Made by a program: the position numbers and the translations under genes. A stretch of DNA of 64,000 bases from contig NZ_JAUYWF010000001.1 of NCBI RefSeq assembly GCF_030708455.1, positions 62,001-126,000 of the forward strand, written 5' to 3'. The first letter of the stretch is position 1. Each line of letters opens with the position of its first letter. Below are positions 8,430 through 17,477 of this stretch, in pieces. The notes beneath the pieces were generated by a model that had not been told where the DNA came from, ran no database searches, and saw only the letters and a program-made list of their open reading frames with translations. Origin of the DNA: Halomonas sp. SSL-5. Its GTDB lineage: Bacteria > Pseudomonadota > Gammaproteobacteria > Pseudomonadales > Halomonadaceae.

Positions 8430-9404
8430 ATGACCGTGAAGATTTTCGATACTCCCGAAGTGCAGGACTTCCTGAAGACCGTCGCCGGCTTCGATCAGGA
8501 GGGCGGCAACGAGCGCTCCAAGCAGATCGTGCATCGCCTGCTCTCCGACCTGTTCAAGCTGATCGACGACTTCGACGTCAGCGAGGAGGAGTACTGGTCC
8601 GCCGTCAACCTGCTCAACGCCCTGGGCAGCCAGACCCAGTTCGGCCTGCTCTCGCCGGGCCTGGGTTTCGACCACTTCCTCGACATGCGCCAGGACGCGG
8701 CCGACGCCGAGGCCCAGCGCACCGGCGGCACGCCGCGCACCATCGAGGGCCCGCTCTACGTGGCCGGCGCCCCGGAAGCCGAGGGCTTCGCGCGCATGGA
8801 CGACGGCCAGGACCAGGACGGCGAGGCCATGTGGCTGACCGGCCAGGTGCGTGACGTCGACGGCACCCCCATCGCCGGCGCCAAGGTCGAGATATGGCAC
8901 GCCAACTCCAAGGGCGGTTACTCCTTCTTCGACCAGACCCAGAGCGAGTACAACCTGCGTCGCACCATCTACACCGACGGCGAGGGCCGCTACACCGCGC
9001 GCAGCATCATCCCCTCCGGCTACGGCGTCCCGGAAGGTGCCCCCACCGACGTGGTGCTCAAGTCCCTGGGTCGCCACGGCGAGCGTCCGGCGCACATCCA
9101 CTACTTCGTCTCCGCCCCGGGCCACCAGCACCTGACCACCCAGATCAACCTGGCGGGCGACCCCTACACCTTCGACGACTTCGCCTTCGCCACCCGCGAG
9201 GAGCTGGTGGTGCCGGCCAACCGCATCGAGGATCATGGCGAGATCGCCAAGCGCGAGATGGACGGTGCCTTCTCCGAGGTGGTGTTCGACGTCGAGCTGT
9301 CCAAGACCGACAGGCCCGAGCTGCAACATCGCCATGCCCGTCCGCGCGCCAAGGAAGACGAGCAGGACCAGGCCAGCCAGCTGGCCGGTACCGCCAAGGT
9401 CTGA
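8430..9404 (+). CDS. catA: Catechol 1,2-dioxygenase, copy 2
   Basis: The 324-residue protein equals copy 1 at 1798 except for His at residue 269 (IEDHGEI). All putative iron ligands (Y164, Y198, H222, H224) are kept, so it should be active. The frame is open to 7965, but the start at 8430 (MTVKIFDTPEVQ) is identical to copy 1 and is preceded by AGAGAG. It leads the second block, 150 bp after the duplicated operator. benA copy 2 follows after 112 bp. Confidence 0.95.
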   Translation: MTVKIFDTPEVQDFLKTVAGFDQEGGNERSKQIVHRLLSDLFKLIDDFDVSEEEYWSAVNLLNALGSQTQFGLLSPGLGFDHFLDMRQDAADAEAQRTGGTPRTIEGPLYVAGAPEAEGFARMDDGQDQDGEAMWLTGQVRDVDGTPIAGAKVEIWHANSKGGYSFFDQTQSEYNLRRTIYTDGEGRYTARSIIPSGYGVPEGAPTDVVLKSLGRHGERPAHIHYFVSAPGHQHLTTQINLAGDPYTFDDFAFATREELVVPANRIEDHGEIAKREMDGAFSEVVFDVELSKTDRPELQHRHARPRAKEDEQDQASQLAGTAKV

Positions 9405-9516
9405 ACGTCCTCCATTTCCTTGCCCACTTCCGACGTTCTTCACGGAGCAGGCCCGCCGCCAAGGCGGTGGGCCCCGCTGAAGGCAACCACGACAAGACAA
9501 CAAGAGGTATCGGATC

Positions 9517-10896
9517 ATGACCAGCAAGCTTGACCAACTCGAAGAGCGCGTCCGCGGTGCCGTCCAGGACGATGCCGACCAGGGTATCTTCCGCTGTCAC
9601 CGCAGCATGTTCACCGACCGCGACTTCTTCGAGATGGAGATGAAGCACATCTTCGAAGGCAACTGGCTGTTCCTGGCCCACGAGAGCCAGATCAGTGAGC
9701 CCGGCGACTACATGACCGTGACCATGGGCCGCCAGCCGGTGGTCATCACCCGCGACAAGCAGGGTGAGCTGCACGGCCTGATCAACGCCTGCGCCCACCG
9801 CGGCGCCACCCTGTGTCGTCGCAAGCGCGGCAACAAGGGCACCTTCACCTGCCCCTTCCACGGCTGGACCTTCAAGAACGACGGCAAGCTGCTCAAGGCC
9901 AAGAACGAGAAGAATGGCGCCTACCCGGACGGCTTCAAGCAGGAGGGCTCCCACGACCTCAAGCGCCTGCCGCGCTTCGAGAACTACAAGGGGTTCCTGT
10001 TCGGCAGCCTGAGCGATGACGTCAAGCCGCTCGAGGAGCATCTGGGCGAGACCACCAAGATCATCGACAACATCGTCGATCAGGCCCCGGAAGGCCTGGA
10101 GATCCTGCGTGGCACCTCGTCATACACCTACACCGGTAACTGGAAGCTGCAGGCCGAGAACGGCGCCGATGGCTACCACGTCAGCTCCGTGCACTGGAAC
10201 TACGCCTCCACCATGGACCGCCGCAACTACGATTCCGGCGGCACCAAGGCGGTGGATGCCGACGGCTGGTCGAAGAGCCAGGGCGGCTTCTACTCCTACG
10301 AGAACGGCCACATGCTGCTGTGGACCCGCCTGCTCAACCCCGAGGTGCGCCCGGTCTACCAGCAGAAGGAGTGGATCGAGAAGGCGTTCGGCGAGGCGCG
10401 TGCCGACTCCATCGTCAACCAGACCCGCAACCTCTGCCTCTACCCCAACGTCTACCTGATGGACCAGTTCTCCACCCAGATCCGCGTGCTGCGTCCCATC
10501 GACGTGGACAAGACCGAGGTGACCATCTACTGCTTCGCGCCCAAGGGCGAGTCGGCCGAGAACCGCCGCGTGCGCATCCGCCAGTACGAGGACTTCTTCA
10601 ACGTCTCCGGCATGGGTACGCCGGACGATCTGGAAGAGTTCCGTGCCTGTCAGGAGGGCTACAACGGCGCCCTGGCCGAGTGGAACGACCTCTCGCGAGG
10701 TGCCAAGCAGTGGATCGAGGGCGCCGACGAGAACGCCCAGGCGATCGACATGAAGCCGCTGCTCAGCGGTGCCTCTCCCGAGGACGAGGGTCTCTACGTG
10801 CTGCACCACAAGCACTGGGTCGACGAGATGCTGCGCGCCATCGAAAAAGAGCGCAGCCAGTTCATTGCCACCGAACGTTCGACCGAGAGTGCCTAA
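9517..10896 (+). CDS. benA: Benzoate 1,2-dioxygenase large subunit, copy 2
   Basis: This 459-residue paralogue of the BenA at 2851 keeps the Rieske motif (CAHRG ... CPFHGW) and the [12 protein letters not shown] iron site. It differs at about 13 positions, for example [15 protein letters not shown] near the N-terminus, and has a different tail (TERSTESA). Several changes are non-conservative (P to R, A to D, S to D), so its substrate range could differ slightly. AAGAGGT precedes the ATG. No reductase gene follows its benB, so it presumably uses the BenC at 4743. Confidence 0.94.
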   Translation: MTSKLDQLEERVRGAVQDDADQGIFRCHRSMFTDRDFFEMEMKHIFEGNWLFLAHESQISEPGDYMTVTMGRQPVVITRDKQGELHGLINACAHRGATLCRRKRGNKGTFTCPFHGWTFKNDGKLLKAKNEKNGAYPDGFKQEGSHDLKRLPRFENYKGFLFGSLSDDVKPLEEHLGETTKIIDNIVDQAPEGLEILRGTSSYTYTGNWKLQAENGADGYHVSSVHWNYASTMDRRNYDSGGTKAVDADGWSKSQGGFYSYENGHMLLWTRLLNPEVRPVYQQKEWIEKAFGEARADSIVNQTRNLCLYPNVYLMDQFSTQIRVLRPIDVDKTEVTIYCFAPKGESAENRRVRIRQYEDFFNVSGMGTPDDLEEFRACQEGYNGALAEWNDLSRGAKQWIEGADENAQAIDMKPLLSGASPEDEGLYVLHHKHWVDEMLRAIEKERSQFIATERSTESA

Positions 10897-10929
10897 ATCC
10901 GGCACGCACCAAGAAGGGGAGACATCGTT

Positions 10930-11418
10930 ATGAGCCTTAGTTACCAAGAGATCCAGGCCTTCCTGTACCGCGAAGCGCGCCTGCTCGACGACCGCCAGTG
11001 GGACGAGTGGCTGGAGTGCTACAGCAAGGACGCCGAGTTCTGGATGCCGGCCTGGGACGACGACGACCAGCTGAGCCGCGACCCGCACAGCGAGATCTCG
11101 CTGATCTACTACCCGAACCGCGAGGGGCTCGAGGACCGGGTCTACCGGATCAAGACCGAGCGCTCTGGGGCGAGCACGCCGGAGCCGCGTACCACGCACC
11201 TGGTCAGCAACATCGAGGTGCTCAAGGAGGAGGGCGATACGCTTGAGCTGCGCTTCAACTGGCACACCCTGGTGCATCGCTACAAGAAGACCCTGGAGTT
11301 CTTCGGCAGCTCCTTCTACACCCTGGACGTGTCGGGAGAACAGCCGCTGATCAAGCGCAAGGTAGTGCAACTCAACAACGACTATATCCACCAGGTCATC
11401 GACGTCTATCACGTCTGA
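10930..11418 (+). CDS. benB: Benzoate 1,2-dioxygenase small subunit, copy 2
   Basis: This 162-residue beta subunit differs from copy 1 at five positions, all at the ends (MSLSYQEIQ at the start, IDVYHV at the end). It lies 33 bp after benA copy 2, with GGGGAGA before the ATG. Downstream the similarity to the first block stops abruptly: an ABC-transporter substrate-binding protein follows instead of benC. Confidence 0.94.
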   Translation: MSLSYQEIQAFLYREARLLDDRQWDEWLECYSKDAEFWMPAWDDDDQLSRDPHSEISLIYYPNREGLEDRVYRIKTERSGASTPEPRTTHLVSNIEVLKEEGDTLELRFNWHTLVHRYKKTLEFFGSSFYTLDVSGEQPLIKRKVVQLNNDYIHQVIDVYHV

Positions 11419-11495
11419 ACGCGATGGAGAGCACCGGGACAGGGACGTCCCCGCACGACAGTCAGTCCAAAAACAAGCAACCCCTGAGAGTCACC

Positions 11496-12668
11496 ATGAA
11501 AAAGCTCAAGAAGACCGCCCTCGCGACCCTGCTGGGCACCGCTACCCTGATGTCTGCCTCCGCCGCCATGGCGGACAACCACCCGGTCAAGGTCGGCCTG
11601 ATGCTGCCCTACTCCGGCACCTACACGGCGCTGGGCGAGGCCATCACCAACGGCCTCAAGCTTGCCATCGAGCAGAACGGTGGCCAGCTCGGCGGCCGTG
11701 AGGTCGAGTATGTGCAGCTCGATTCCGAGGCCAACCCCTCCAAGGCGCCCCAGAACATGAGCCGCCTGGTCAAGGGCGATGGCGTCGACTTCGTCATCGG
11801 CCCGGTCCACTCCGGGGTGGCCATGGGCATGCTGCGGGTGGCCAAGCAGACCGGCGCTATCACCATCATCCCCAATGCCGGCCTCGAGGCCGCCACCAAC
11901 CAGCTGTGCATGCCCAACGTCTTCCGCACCTCGTTCAGCATGTGGCAGAACAGCTTCCCGATGGGCAAGGTGGCCTATGAGCGCGGGCACCGCGAGGTCG
12001 TGACCATCACCTGGGACTACGCCGGCGGCAAGGAGGACGTGGCCGGCTTCAAGGAGGCCTTCGAGGCCGAGGGTGGCGAGATCGTCGAGGAGATCCTGGT
12101 GCCCTTCCCGAGCACCGAGTTCCAGAGCTATCTCACCCAGATCGCCAGCATCGCCCCGGACGCCGTCTACACCTTCTTCGCCGGTGGCGGCGGGGTCAGC
12201 TTCGTGCGCGACTATGCCGCCGCCGGCCTCAAGGAGAGCATTCCGCTGATGGGCTCGGGCTTCCTGACCGAGGGCAACATCGCGGCCATGGACGGCGCCG
12301 GCGAGGGCGTGCTGACCACCATGCACTATGCCGAGACCCTCGACAGCGAGGAGAACCAGGCCTTCGTGTCGGCCTACGAGGACGCCTTTGAGGTGACCCC
12401 GGACACCTACTCGGTGCAGGGCTATGACACCGGCGCCATGCTGGTCCAGGCGCTCGACGCGGTCGGCGGCAACACCGAGGACCGCGATGCCCTGATCGAG
12501 GCCCTGGCCAATGTGGAACTCGAGAGCCCGCGGGGCCTGATGAGCTTCTCCGACTCCCACCACCCGATCCAGAACGTCTACCTGCGCGAGATCCGCGATG
12601 GCAAGCACGAGGTCGTCGGCATGGCCGCCGAACAGCTCGAGGTGCCGGATGACGCCTGCCAGATGTAA
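11496..12668 (+). CDS. ABC transporter substrate-binding protein, branched-chain amino acid/aromatic acid (HAAT) type
   Basis: The 390-residue periplasmic binding protein has a Sec signal peptide (MKKLKKTALATLLG ... SAAMA, cleavage near residue 26). The mature protein starts with the LivK-type strand KVGLMLPYSGTYTALGEAI. It belongs to the peripla_BP_6 class. Such proteins bind branched-chain amino acids, amides or aromatic acids. Its place directly after benB copy 2 (78 bp, no clear terminator) favours benzoate or a related aromatic acid as ligand, which is inference. An upstream in-frame ATG at 11424 would bury the signal peptide, so 11496 is chosen. Confidence 0.85.
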   Translation: MKKLKKTALATLLGTATLMSASAAMADNHPVKVGLMLPYSGTYTALGEAITNGLKLAIEQNGGQLGGREVEYVQLDSEANPSKAPQNMSRLVKGDGVDFVIGPVHSGVAMGMLRVAKQTGAITIIPNAGLEAATNQLCMPNVFRTSFSMWQNSFPMGKVAYERGHREVVTITWDYAGGKEDVAGFKEAFEAEGGEIVEEILVPFPSTEFQSYLTQIASIAPDAVYTFFAGGGGVSFVRDYAAAGLKESIPLMGSGFLTEGNIAAMDGAGEGVLTTMHYAETLDSEENQAFVSAYEDAFEVTPDTYSVQGYDTGAMLVQALDAVGGNTEDRDALIEALANVELESPRGLMSFSDSHHPIQNVYLREIRDGKHEVVGMAAEQLEVPDDACQM

Positions 12669-12690
12669 TCCGGTCAACGTCTGACTTCTC

Positions 12691-12714
12691 GGGGCGAGTC
12701 TGGCTCGCCCCTTT
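12691..12714 (+). terminator. Hairpin between binding protein and permease genes
   Basis: GGGGCGAG-TCTGG-CTCGCCCC followed by TTTC. Hairpins at this place commonly let binding-protein message exceed that of the membrane components. Confidence 0.55.
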
Positions 12715-12732
12715 CATCGCGGAGAAGATCTC

Positions 12733-13593
12733 ATGGATCTCGCATTCTTTGGCGTGCAGCTCCTCAATGGGCTGCAGTACGGGCTGCTGCTGTTCCTTAT
12801 TGCCAGTGGCCTGACCCTGATCTTCGGCATCATGGGCATCATCAACCTGGCCCATGGCGCCATGTACATGATCGGGGCCTACCTGGTCTGGGACCTGACC
12901 ATGCGGCTCGGCAACTTCTGGCTGGCCATCGCCGTTGCCATCCCCATCGCCGTCGCCCTGGGGCTGATCATCGAGCGGTTGTTCCTGGATACGCTCTACA
13001 AGCGCGACCACCTCTACCAGGTGCTGCTGACCTTCGGCCTGATCCTGGTGATCAACGAGGCCCAGCGCATCATCTGGGGTGGCGATGTCCACAGCGTGGC
13101 TATCCCGGCACCCTTCGAGGCCAGCCTGCAGCTCACCGACAACCTGCAGTACTCGGTCTACCGGCTGTTCGTGATGGGCGTCTGCCTGGCCCTGGCCGGC
13201 GTCATCTACTGGGTGATCCGCCATACGCGCCTGGGCATCATCATCCGCGCGGGGGCCGTCAACCGTGACATGGTGGAGGGTCTGGGCATCAACGTGCGCA
13301 CCCTGTTCACGCTGATCTTCAGCGTTGGCGTCGCACTGACCGCCTTCGCCGGCATGATCGCCGCCCCCTTGACCTCCATTACCCCGGGCATGGGCGACAG
13401 CATCCTGATCACCTGTTTCGTGGTGGTGGTGATCGGCGGGATCGGCTCGATCAAGGGCGCCTTCTGGGGTGCCATCCTGATCGGCATGGCCGAGACCTTC
13501 GGCTCGGTGTTGATCCCCAGCATTGCCAGCATGGTGATCTACCTGATCATGGCTGCCGTGCTGCTGGTCAAGCCCCGCGGCCTGTTCGCTTGA
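12733..13593 (+). CDS. ABC transporter permease, LivH type
   Basis: The 286-residue inner-membrane permease has about eight hydrophobic segments. It starts with the LivH-like QLLNGLQYGLLLFLIASGLT and NLAHGAMYMIGAY. The conserved TSITPGMGDSILI and GGIGSIKGAFWGAILIG near the C-terminus form the ATPase-contact region. It pairs with the LivM-type permease at 13606. GGAGAAG precedes the ATG. Confidence 0.9.
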   Translation: MDLAFFGVQLLNGLQYGLLLFLIASGLTLIFGIMGIINLAHGAMYMIGAYLVWDLTMRLGNFWLAIAVAIPIAVALGLIIERLFLDTLYKRDHLYQVLLTFGLILVINEAQRIIWGGDVHSVAIPAPFEASLQLTDNLQYSVYRLFVMGVCLALAGVIYWVIRHTRLGIIIRAGAVNRDMVEGLGINVRTLFTLIFSVGVALTAFAGMIAAPLTSITPGMGDSILITCFVVVVIGGIGSIKGAFWGAILIGMAETFGSVLIPSIASMVIYLIMAAVLLVKPRGLFA

Positions 13594-13605
13594 GGAGACT
13601 GAGAC

Positions 13606-14661
13606 ATGTTGCATAGATATCCCAAGCGCGTCGCCGTCATCATGCTGGTGCTGCTGGCCATCGTCGCGACCTTCCCACTATGGGGTCCGACACTCTTCGG
13701 CAGCCAGTCCGACTTCATGCTCGAGAAGCTGACCCTGATGGTGATCCTGGCGCTGTTCGCCATGAGCCTGGATCTGCTGGTGGGCATCGTCGGCCTGGTC
13801 AGCCTGGGCCACGCGCTGTTCTTCGGCCTCGGCGCCTATACCCTGGCGTTGGCCAGCCCCGATTTCGATCCGGCCTCCATGTGGTGGATGCTGCCGCTGG
13901 TGATGCTGGTATCGGCCGTCGCCGCCCTGGTGGTGGGCCTGCTGGTGATCCGCACCAAGGGCATCTTCTTCATCATGACCACCCTGGCCTTCGGCCAGAT
14001 GCTCTACTACCTGATCAGCACCGCACCCTTCGCCGGCGGTACGGATGGGGTCTTCATCATGTTCCGCCCCGATGTCACGGTCGGCGAGACGGCCCTGGTG
14101 GATATGAGCGATCCCCACACCTTCTTCTACTTCTGCCTGGGGATGCTGGTCGCGGGCTTTCTGTTCCTGCGCTGGCTGACCCGCTCCTACTTCGGCCAGG
14201 TGCTCGACGGCATCCACGACAACGAGCACCGCATGCAGGCGCTCGGCTATGCCACCAACGGCTACAAGCTGGTCGCCTTCGTGATCGCCGGGGTCCTCGC
14301 CGCCATCGCCGGCATGCTGGCGGCCATGCAGTACGGCTTCGCCAACCCGGCCCAGCTCGGTTGGCACACCTCCGGGGAGGTGCTGATGATGCTGATCCTC
14401 GGCGGCATGGGCACCATCTTCGGCCCTATCCTCGGCGCCTTCGCCTACGAGATCCTGCTCTATATCTACGAGCACCTGACCATGCACTGGCCGATCCTGA
14501 TGGGCCTGACCATCATCGCCGCGGTGCTGGTGCTGCCGCGAGGCATCGCCGGCGTGATCATCGATCCGCCCTGGCGGCGCAAGGCGACATCCGCTGAGGA
14601 GGAAGAGACGCCTGATGACAAGGCCTCCGCGCGGCCCGTTACCCAGAGCAAGGAGGGTTAA
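13606..14661 (+). CDS. ABC transporter permease, LivM type
   Basis: This 351-residue permease has about ten hydrophobic segments. It has the LivM hallmark VGLVSLGHALFFGLGAY and a C-terminal GGMGTIFGPILGAFAYE coupling region. The last 30 residues are polar and charged (TSAEEEETPDDKAS). It starts 12 bp after livH with GAGGAGA and ends 3 bp before the ATPase gene. Confidence 0.9.
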   Translation: MLHRYPKRVAVIMLVLLAIVATFPLWGPTLFGSQSDFMLEKLTLMVILALFAMSLDLLVGIVGLVSLGHALFFGLGAYTLALASPDFDPASMWWMLPLVMLVSAVAALVVGLLVIRTKGIFFIMTTLAFGQMLYYLISTAPFAGGTDGVFIMFRPDVTVGETALVDMSDPHTFFYFCLGMLVAGFLFLRWLTRSYFGQVLDGIHDNEHRMQALGYATNGYKLVAFVIAGVLAAIAGMLAAMQYGFANPAQLGWHTSGEVLMMLILGGMGTIFGPILGAFAYEILLYIYEHLTMHWPILMGLTIIAAVLVLPRGIAGVIIDPPWRRKATSAEEEETPDDKASARPVTQSKEG

Positions 14662-14664
14662 GCC

Positions 14665-15432
14665 ATGAGCCAGGAACCGATTCTTGTTACCCAGGGCTTG
14701 ACGCGACGCTTCGGCGGGCTGGTGGCGGTCAACGGCGTCGACTTCGACGTCCGGCCGGGCGAGATCCACGCCATCCTCGGGCCCAATGGCGCCGGCAAGA
14801 GCACCCTGATCAACCTGCTGTCGGGGGAGATTCCCCCCTCGGAGGGTCAGGTGCTGTTCCACGGCAAGCCCATCCAGGGCAAGAGCGTGCGCCAGATCGC
14901 CCGCATGGGCATCGGCCGCAGCCACCAGAAGACCAATATCTTCCCGCGCCTCAACTGCCTGCAGAACTGCGAGCTGGCGGCACGCATCCACATGGGCGGC
15001 GTGTTCGGCAGCTGGCGTTCCCGCCAGCGGGCCCGGGAGGTTGGCGAGCGGGCGCTGGAGGTGCTCGAGACCTGCCACCTGGTCCATCGTGCCTATACGC
15101 CGGCCGCCGACATGAGCTATGGCGAGCAGCGCCAGCTGCAGATCGCCATGGTGCTGGCCACGGCGCCCACCCTGATGCTGCTCGACGAGCCCATGGCCGG
15201 CATGGGCCGTGAGGAGACCGTGCAGGTCACGGAACTGCTCGAGAGCCTCACCGACCGCTACACCCTGGTACTGATCGAGCACGACATGGACAGCGTCTTC
15301 CGCTTGGCCGATCGCATCACCGTGATGGTCGACGGCTGCGTGCTGGAGAGCGGCCCCACCGAGCAGATCCGCGCCAGCGAGAAGGTGCGTGACGTCTATC
15401 TCGGGCGCCACCACGAGGAGGCTACGGCATGA
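14665..15432 (+). CDS. ABC transporter ATP-binding protein, LivG type
   Basis: The 255-residue ATPase has Walker A GPNGAGKST, the LivG-family segment GIGRSHQKTNIFPRLNCLQN, signature MSYGEQRQLQIAM, Walker B LMLLDEPMAGMG and switch His in IEHDMD. AAGGAGG precedes the ATG. Its stop overlaps the start of the next ATPase gene (ATGA). Confidence 0.92.
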   Translation: MSQEPILVTQGLTRRFGGLVAVNGVDFDVRPGEIHAILGPNGAGKSTLINLLSGEIPPSEGQVLFHGKPIQGKSVRQIARMGIGRSHQKTNIFPRLNCLQNCELAARIHMGGVFGSWRSRQRAREVGERALEVLETCHLVHRAYTPAADMSYGEQRQLQIAMVLATAPTLMLLDEPMAGMGREETVQVTELLESLTDRYTLVLIEHDMDSVFRLADRITVMVDGCVLESGPTEQIRASEKVRDVYLGRHHEEATA

Positions 15433-16160
15433 CGGCACAGCAACAGATCACCCCGCTGATCGATGCCCGCGGGCTGCATACCTACTATGGCGAGAGCCAC
15501 ATCCTGCACGGCGTCGACCTCACCCTGATGCCTGGCGAGACGCTGAGCCTGCTGGGGCGCAACGGCATGGGCAAGACCACCACGCTGAAGTCGATCCTCG
15601 GCTTCGTGCCGCCGCGTCGCGGCGAGGTGCGCATTAAGGGGGTGTCGACGGCGAAGCGTCGCCCCTGGCAGCTGATCCGCCAGGGCATCGGCTATGTGCC
15701 GGAAGGGCGCGGCATCTTCCCGGGCATCAGCGTGCGAGAGCACCTGATCATGGCCGCCCGCCCCAACGAGCAGGGCGAGTCGCCCTGGACGCTGGAGCGG
15801 GTGCTGGATACCTTCCCGAGGCTCGGCCAGCGCATCAACCATGACGGCTCCTTCCTCTCCGGGGGCGAGCAGCAGATGCTCTCCATCGGCCGGGCCCTGA
15901 CCCTCAACCCGGACCTGATGATCCTCGACGAGGCCACCGAGGGGCTGGCACCGCTGATCCGTGACGAGATCTGGAAGATCATCCACGAGATCAAGGCCTC
16001 GGGCATCGCCACCATCATCGTCGACAAGAACATCGACAACCTGCTCGATGTGGCCGAAAAGCACATCCTGCTGGTCAAGGGAGAGGTGGTCTACAGCGGC
16101 GACTCCCGAGGCCTGAAGGACGATCCCACCATCCTCGACACCCACCTCGGCGTCGCCTGA
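15429..16160 (+). CDS. ABC transporter ATP-binding protein, LivF type
   Basis: The 243-residue ATPase has Walker A GRNGMGKTT, the LivF feature IGYVPEGRGIFPGISVREHL, signature LSGGEQQMLSI and Walker B LMILDEATEGLAP. The switch position after Walker B reads IIVDKNID, with no His where LivG has IEHD; this is common in LivF-like subunits. It completes a five-gene importer that is contiguous with the second ben block. Confidence 0.92.
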   Translation: MTAQQQITPLIDARGLHTYYGESHILHGVDLTLMPGETLSLLGRNGMGKTTTLKSILGFVPPRRGEVRIKGVSTAKRRPWQLIRQGIGYVPEGRGIFPGISVREHLIMAARPNEQGESPWTLERVLDTFPRLGQRINHDGSFLSGGEQQMLSIGRALTLNPDLMILDEATEGLAPLIRDEIWKIIHEIKASGIATIIVDKNIDNLLDVAEKHILLVKGEVVYSGDSRGLKDDPTILDTHLGVA

Positions 16161-16181
16161 GGTGTGACGGAGAGACGTTGC

Positions 16182-17393
16182 ATGCGACTTCACAAGGATT
16201 GGTCGATACCCGCGATCACCGCCGGCTTCGTGGCGGTGCTGGTTTCCTACTCCGGCCCCCTGGCGATCTTCTTCCAGGCGGCCCAGAGTGCCGAGATCTC
16301 CACGGCCATGATGACCTCCTGGGTGTGGGCGATCTCCATCGGCGCCGCCGTCTCGGGGATCGCCCTCAGCCTGTGGCTGAAGGTGCCCGTGGTCACCGCC
16401 TGGTCGGCACCGGGCACGGCGCTGCTGGTCACGCTGTTCCCCGGGCTGTCACTGAACGAGGCGGTGGGGGCCTATCTCACGGCGGCGGCGGTGATCTTCG
16501 TGATCGGCATCACCGGCTCCTTCGACCGCATCATCCAAATGATCCCACCGGGCATCGCCAGCGCCATGATGGCGGGCATCCTGTTCCAGTTCGGGGTCGG
16601 GGTCTTCGTCTCCCTGGAGGCGGTGCCGGCGCTGACCCTGGGCATGATCCTGACCTACCTGGTGTTCAAGCGGCTGACCCCGCGCTACAGCCTGGTGGCG
16701 CTCCTGGTGGTCGGCGTCGTCCTGGCCGTGGTGTTCGAGGATGCCAGCCTCGAGGGCGTGACGCTGAGCCTGGCCGACCCGCAGTTCATCCGTCCCGAGT
16801 GGAGTTGGAACGCCACCCTGAGCCTGGCCATCCCGCTGGTGCTGGTCAGCCTGACCGGCCAGTTCCTGCCGGGCATGGCGATCATGCGAAGCTCCGGCTA
16901 CAACACGCCGGCCAGGCCGATCGTCACCGTGACCAGCCTGACCTCCTTCGTCACCGCCTTCTTCGGCGGCATCACCACGGTGATTGCGGCGATCACGGCG
17001 GCGATCTGCACCAGCAAGGAGGCCCATGAGGATCCCGCCAAGCGCTACGTGGCCGGGGTCGCCAACGGGGTCTTCTACCTGATCGGCGGCACCTTCGCTG
17101 GCACCATCGTGCTGCTGTTCACCTCGCTGCCCGGCGAGTTCGTGGCGGTGCTGGCGGGCCTGGCGCTGATCGGCGCCATCACCAGCAACGTCAGCGCCTT
17201 CGCCGCCCACAAGGACCACCTGGAGGCCTCGGTGATCACCTTCATCGCCACGGCCTCGGGCATGAGCTTCCTGGGGCTGGGCTCGGCCTTCTGGGGGGTG
17301 GTGGTCGGCGCGTTGGCCTATGCCCTGCTGCACCGGCCGCTGCCCGGCATCGGGCGCAAGGCCAGGCAAGCACAAGCCCGCAAGCAGTCCTGA
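16182..17393 (+). CDS. benE: Benzoate/H+ symporter BenE
   Basis: The 403-residue inner-membrane transporter has 11-12 hydrophobic segments. BenE signatures include VPVVTAWSAPGTALLVTLFPGLSLNEAVGA, here split as PVVTAWSAPG and LSLNEAVGA, and AAITAAICTSKEAHEDPAKRY. The tail is basic (GRKARQAQARKQS). It begins 21 bp after the LivF-type ATPase with GGAGAG; an in-frame GTG at 16164 is an alternative start. It is closer to classical BenE than the gene at 6647. Confidence 0.9.
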   Translation: MRLHKDWSIPAITAGFVAVLVSYSGPLAIFFQAAQSAEISTAMMTSWVWAISIGAAVSGIALSLWLKVPVVTAWSAPGTALLVTLFPGLSLNEAVGAYLTAAAVIFVIGITGSFDRIIQMIPPGIASAMMAGILFQFGVGVFVSLEAVPALTLGMILTYLVFKRLTPRYSLVALLVVGVVLAVVFEDASLEGVTLSLADPQFIRPEWSWNATLSLAIPLVLVSLTGQFLPGMAIMRSSGYNTPARPIVTVTSLTSFVTAFFGGITTVIAAITAAICTSKEAHEDPAKRYVAGVANGVFYLIGGTFAGTIVLLFTSLPGEFVAVLAGLALIGAITSNVSAFAAHKDHLEASVITFIATASGMSFLGLGSAFWGVVVGALAYALLHRPLPGIGRKARQAQARKQS

Positions 17394-17413
17394 TTACCGC
17401 GATCCAGGAGCAG

Positions 17414-17450
17414 TTCTTCAAGGGCAATCCTTCAAGAATAATTCTTCAAG
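17414..17450 (+). repeat. Three 14-bp-spaced TTCTTCAAG repeats before the Usp gene
   Basis: TTCTTCAAG, TCCTTCAAG and TTCTTCAAG begin at 17414, 17428 and 17442. They lie between benE and the universal stress protein gene. Whether this is a leader structure or a slippage product is not clear. Confidence 0.6.
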
Positions 17451-17477
17451 AACAGTGCTTTTCAGAGGAGTCCGACG

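Larger units (their letters stand above)
8430..11418 (+). repeat. Direct duplication, copy 2 (catA-benA-benB)
   Basis: Second copy of the genes at 1798-4720. Copies start 6.6 kb apart in the same orientation. Recombination between them would delete or amplify benC, benD and the first transporter. Confidence 0.95.
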
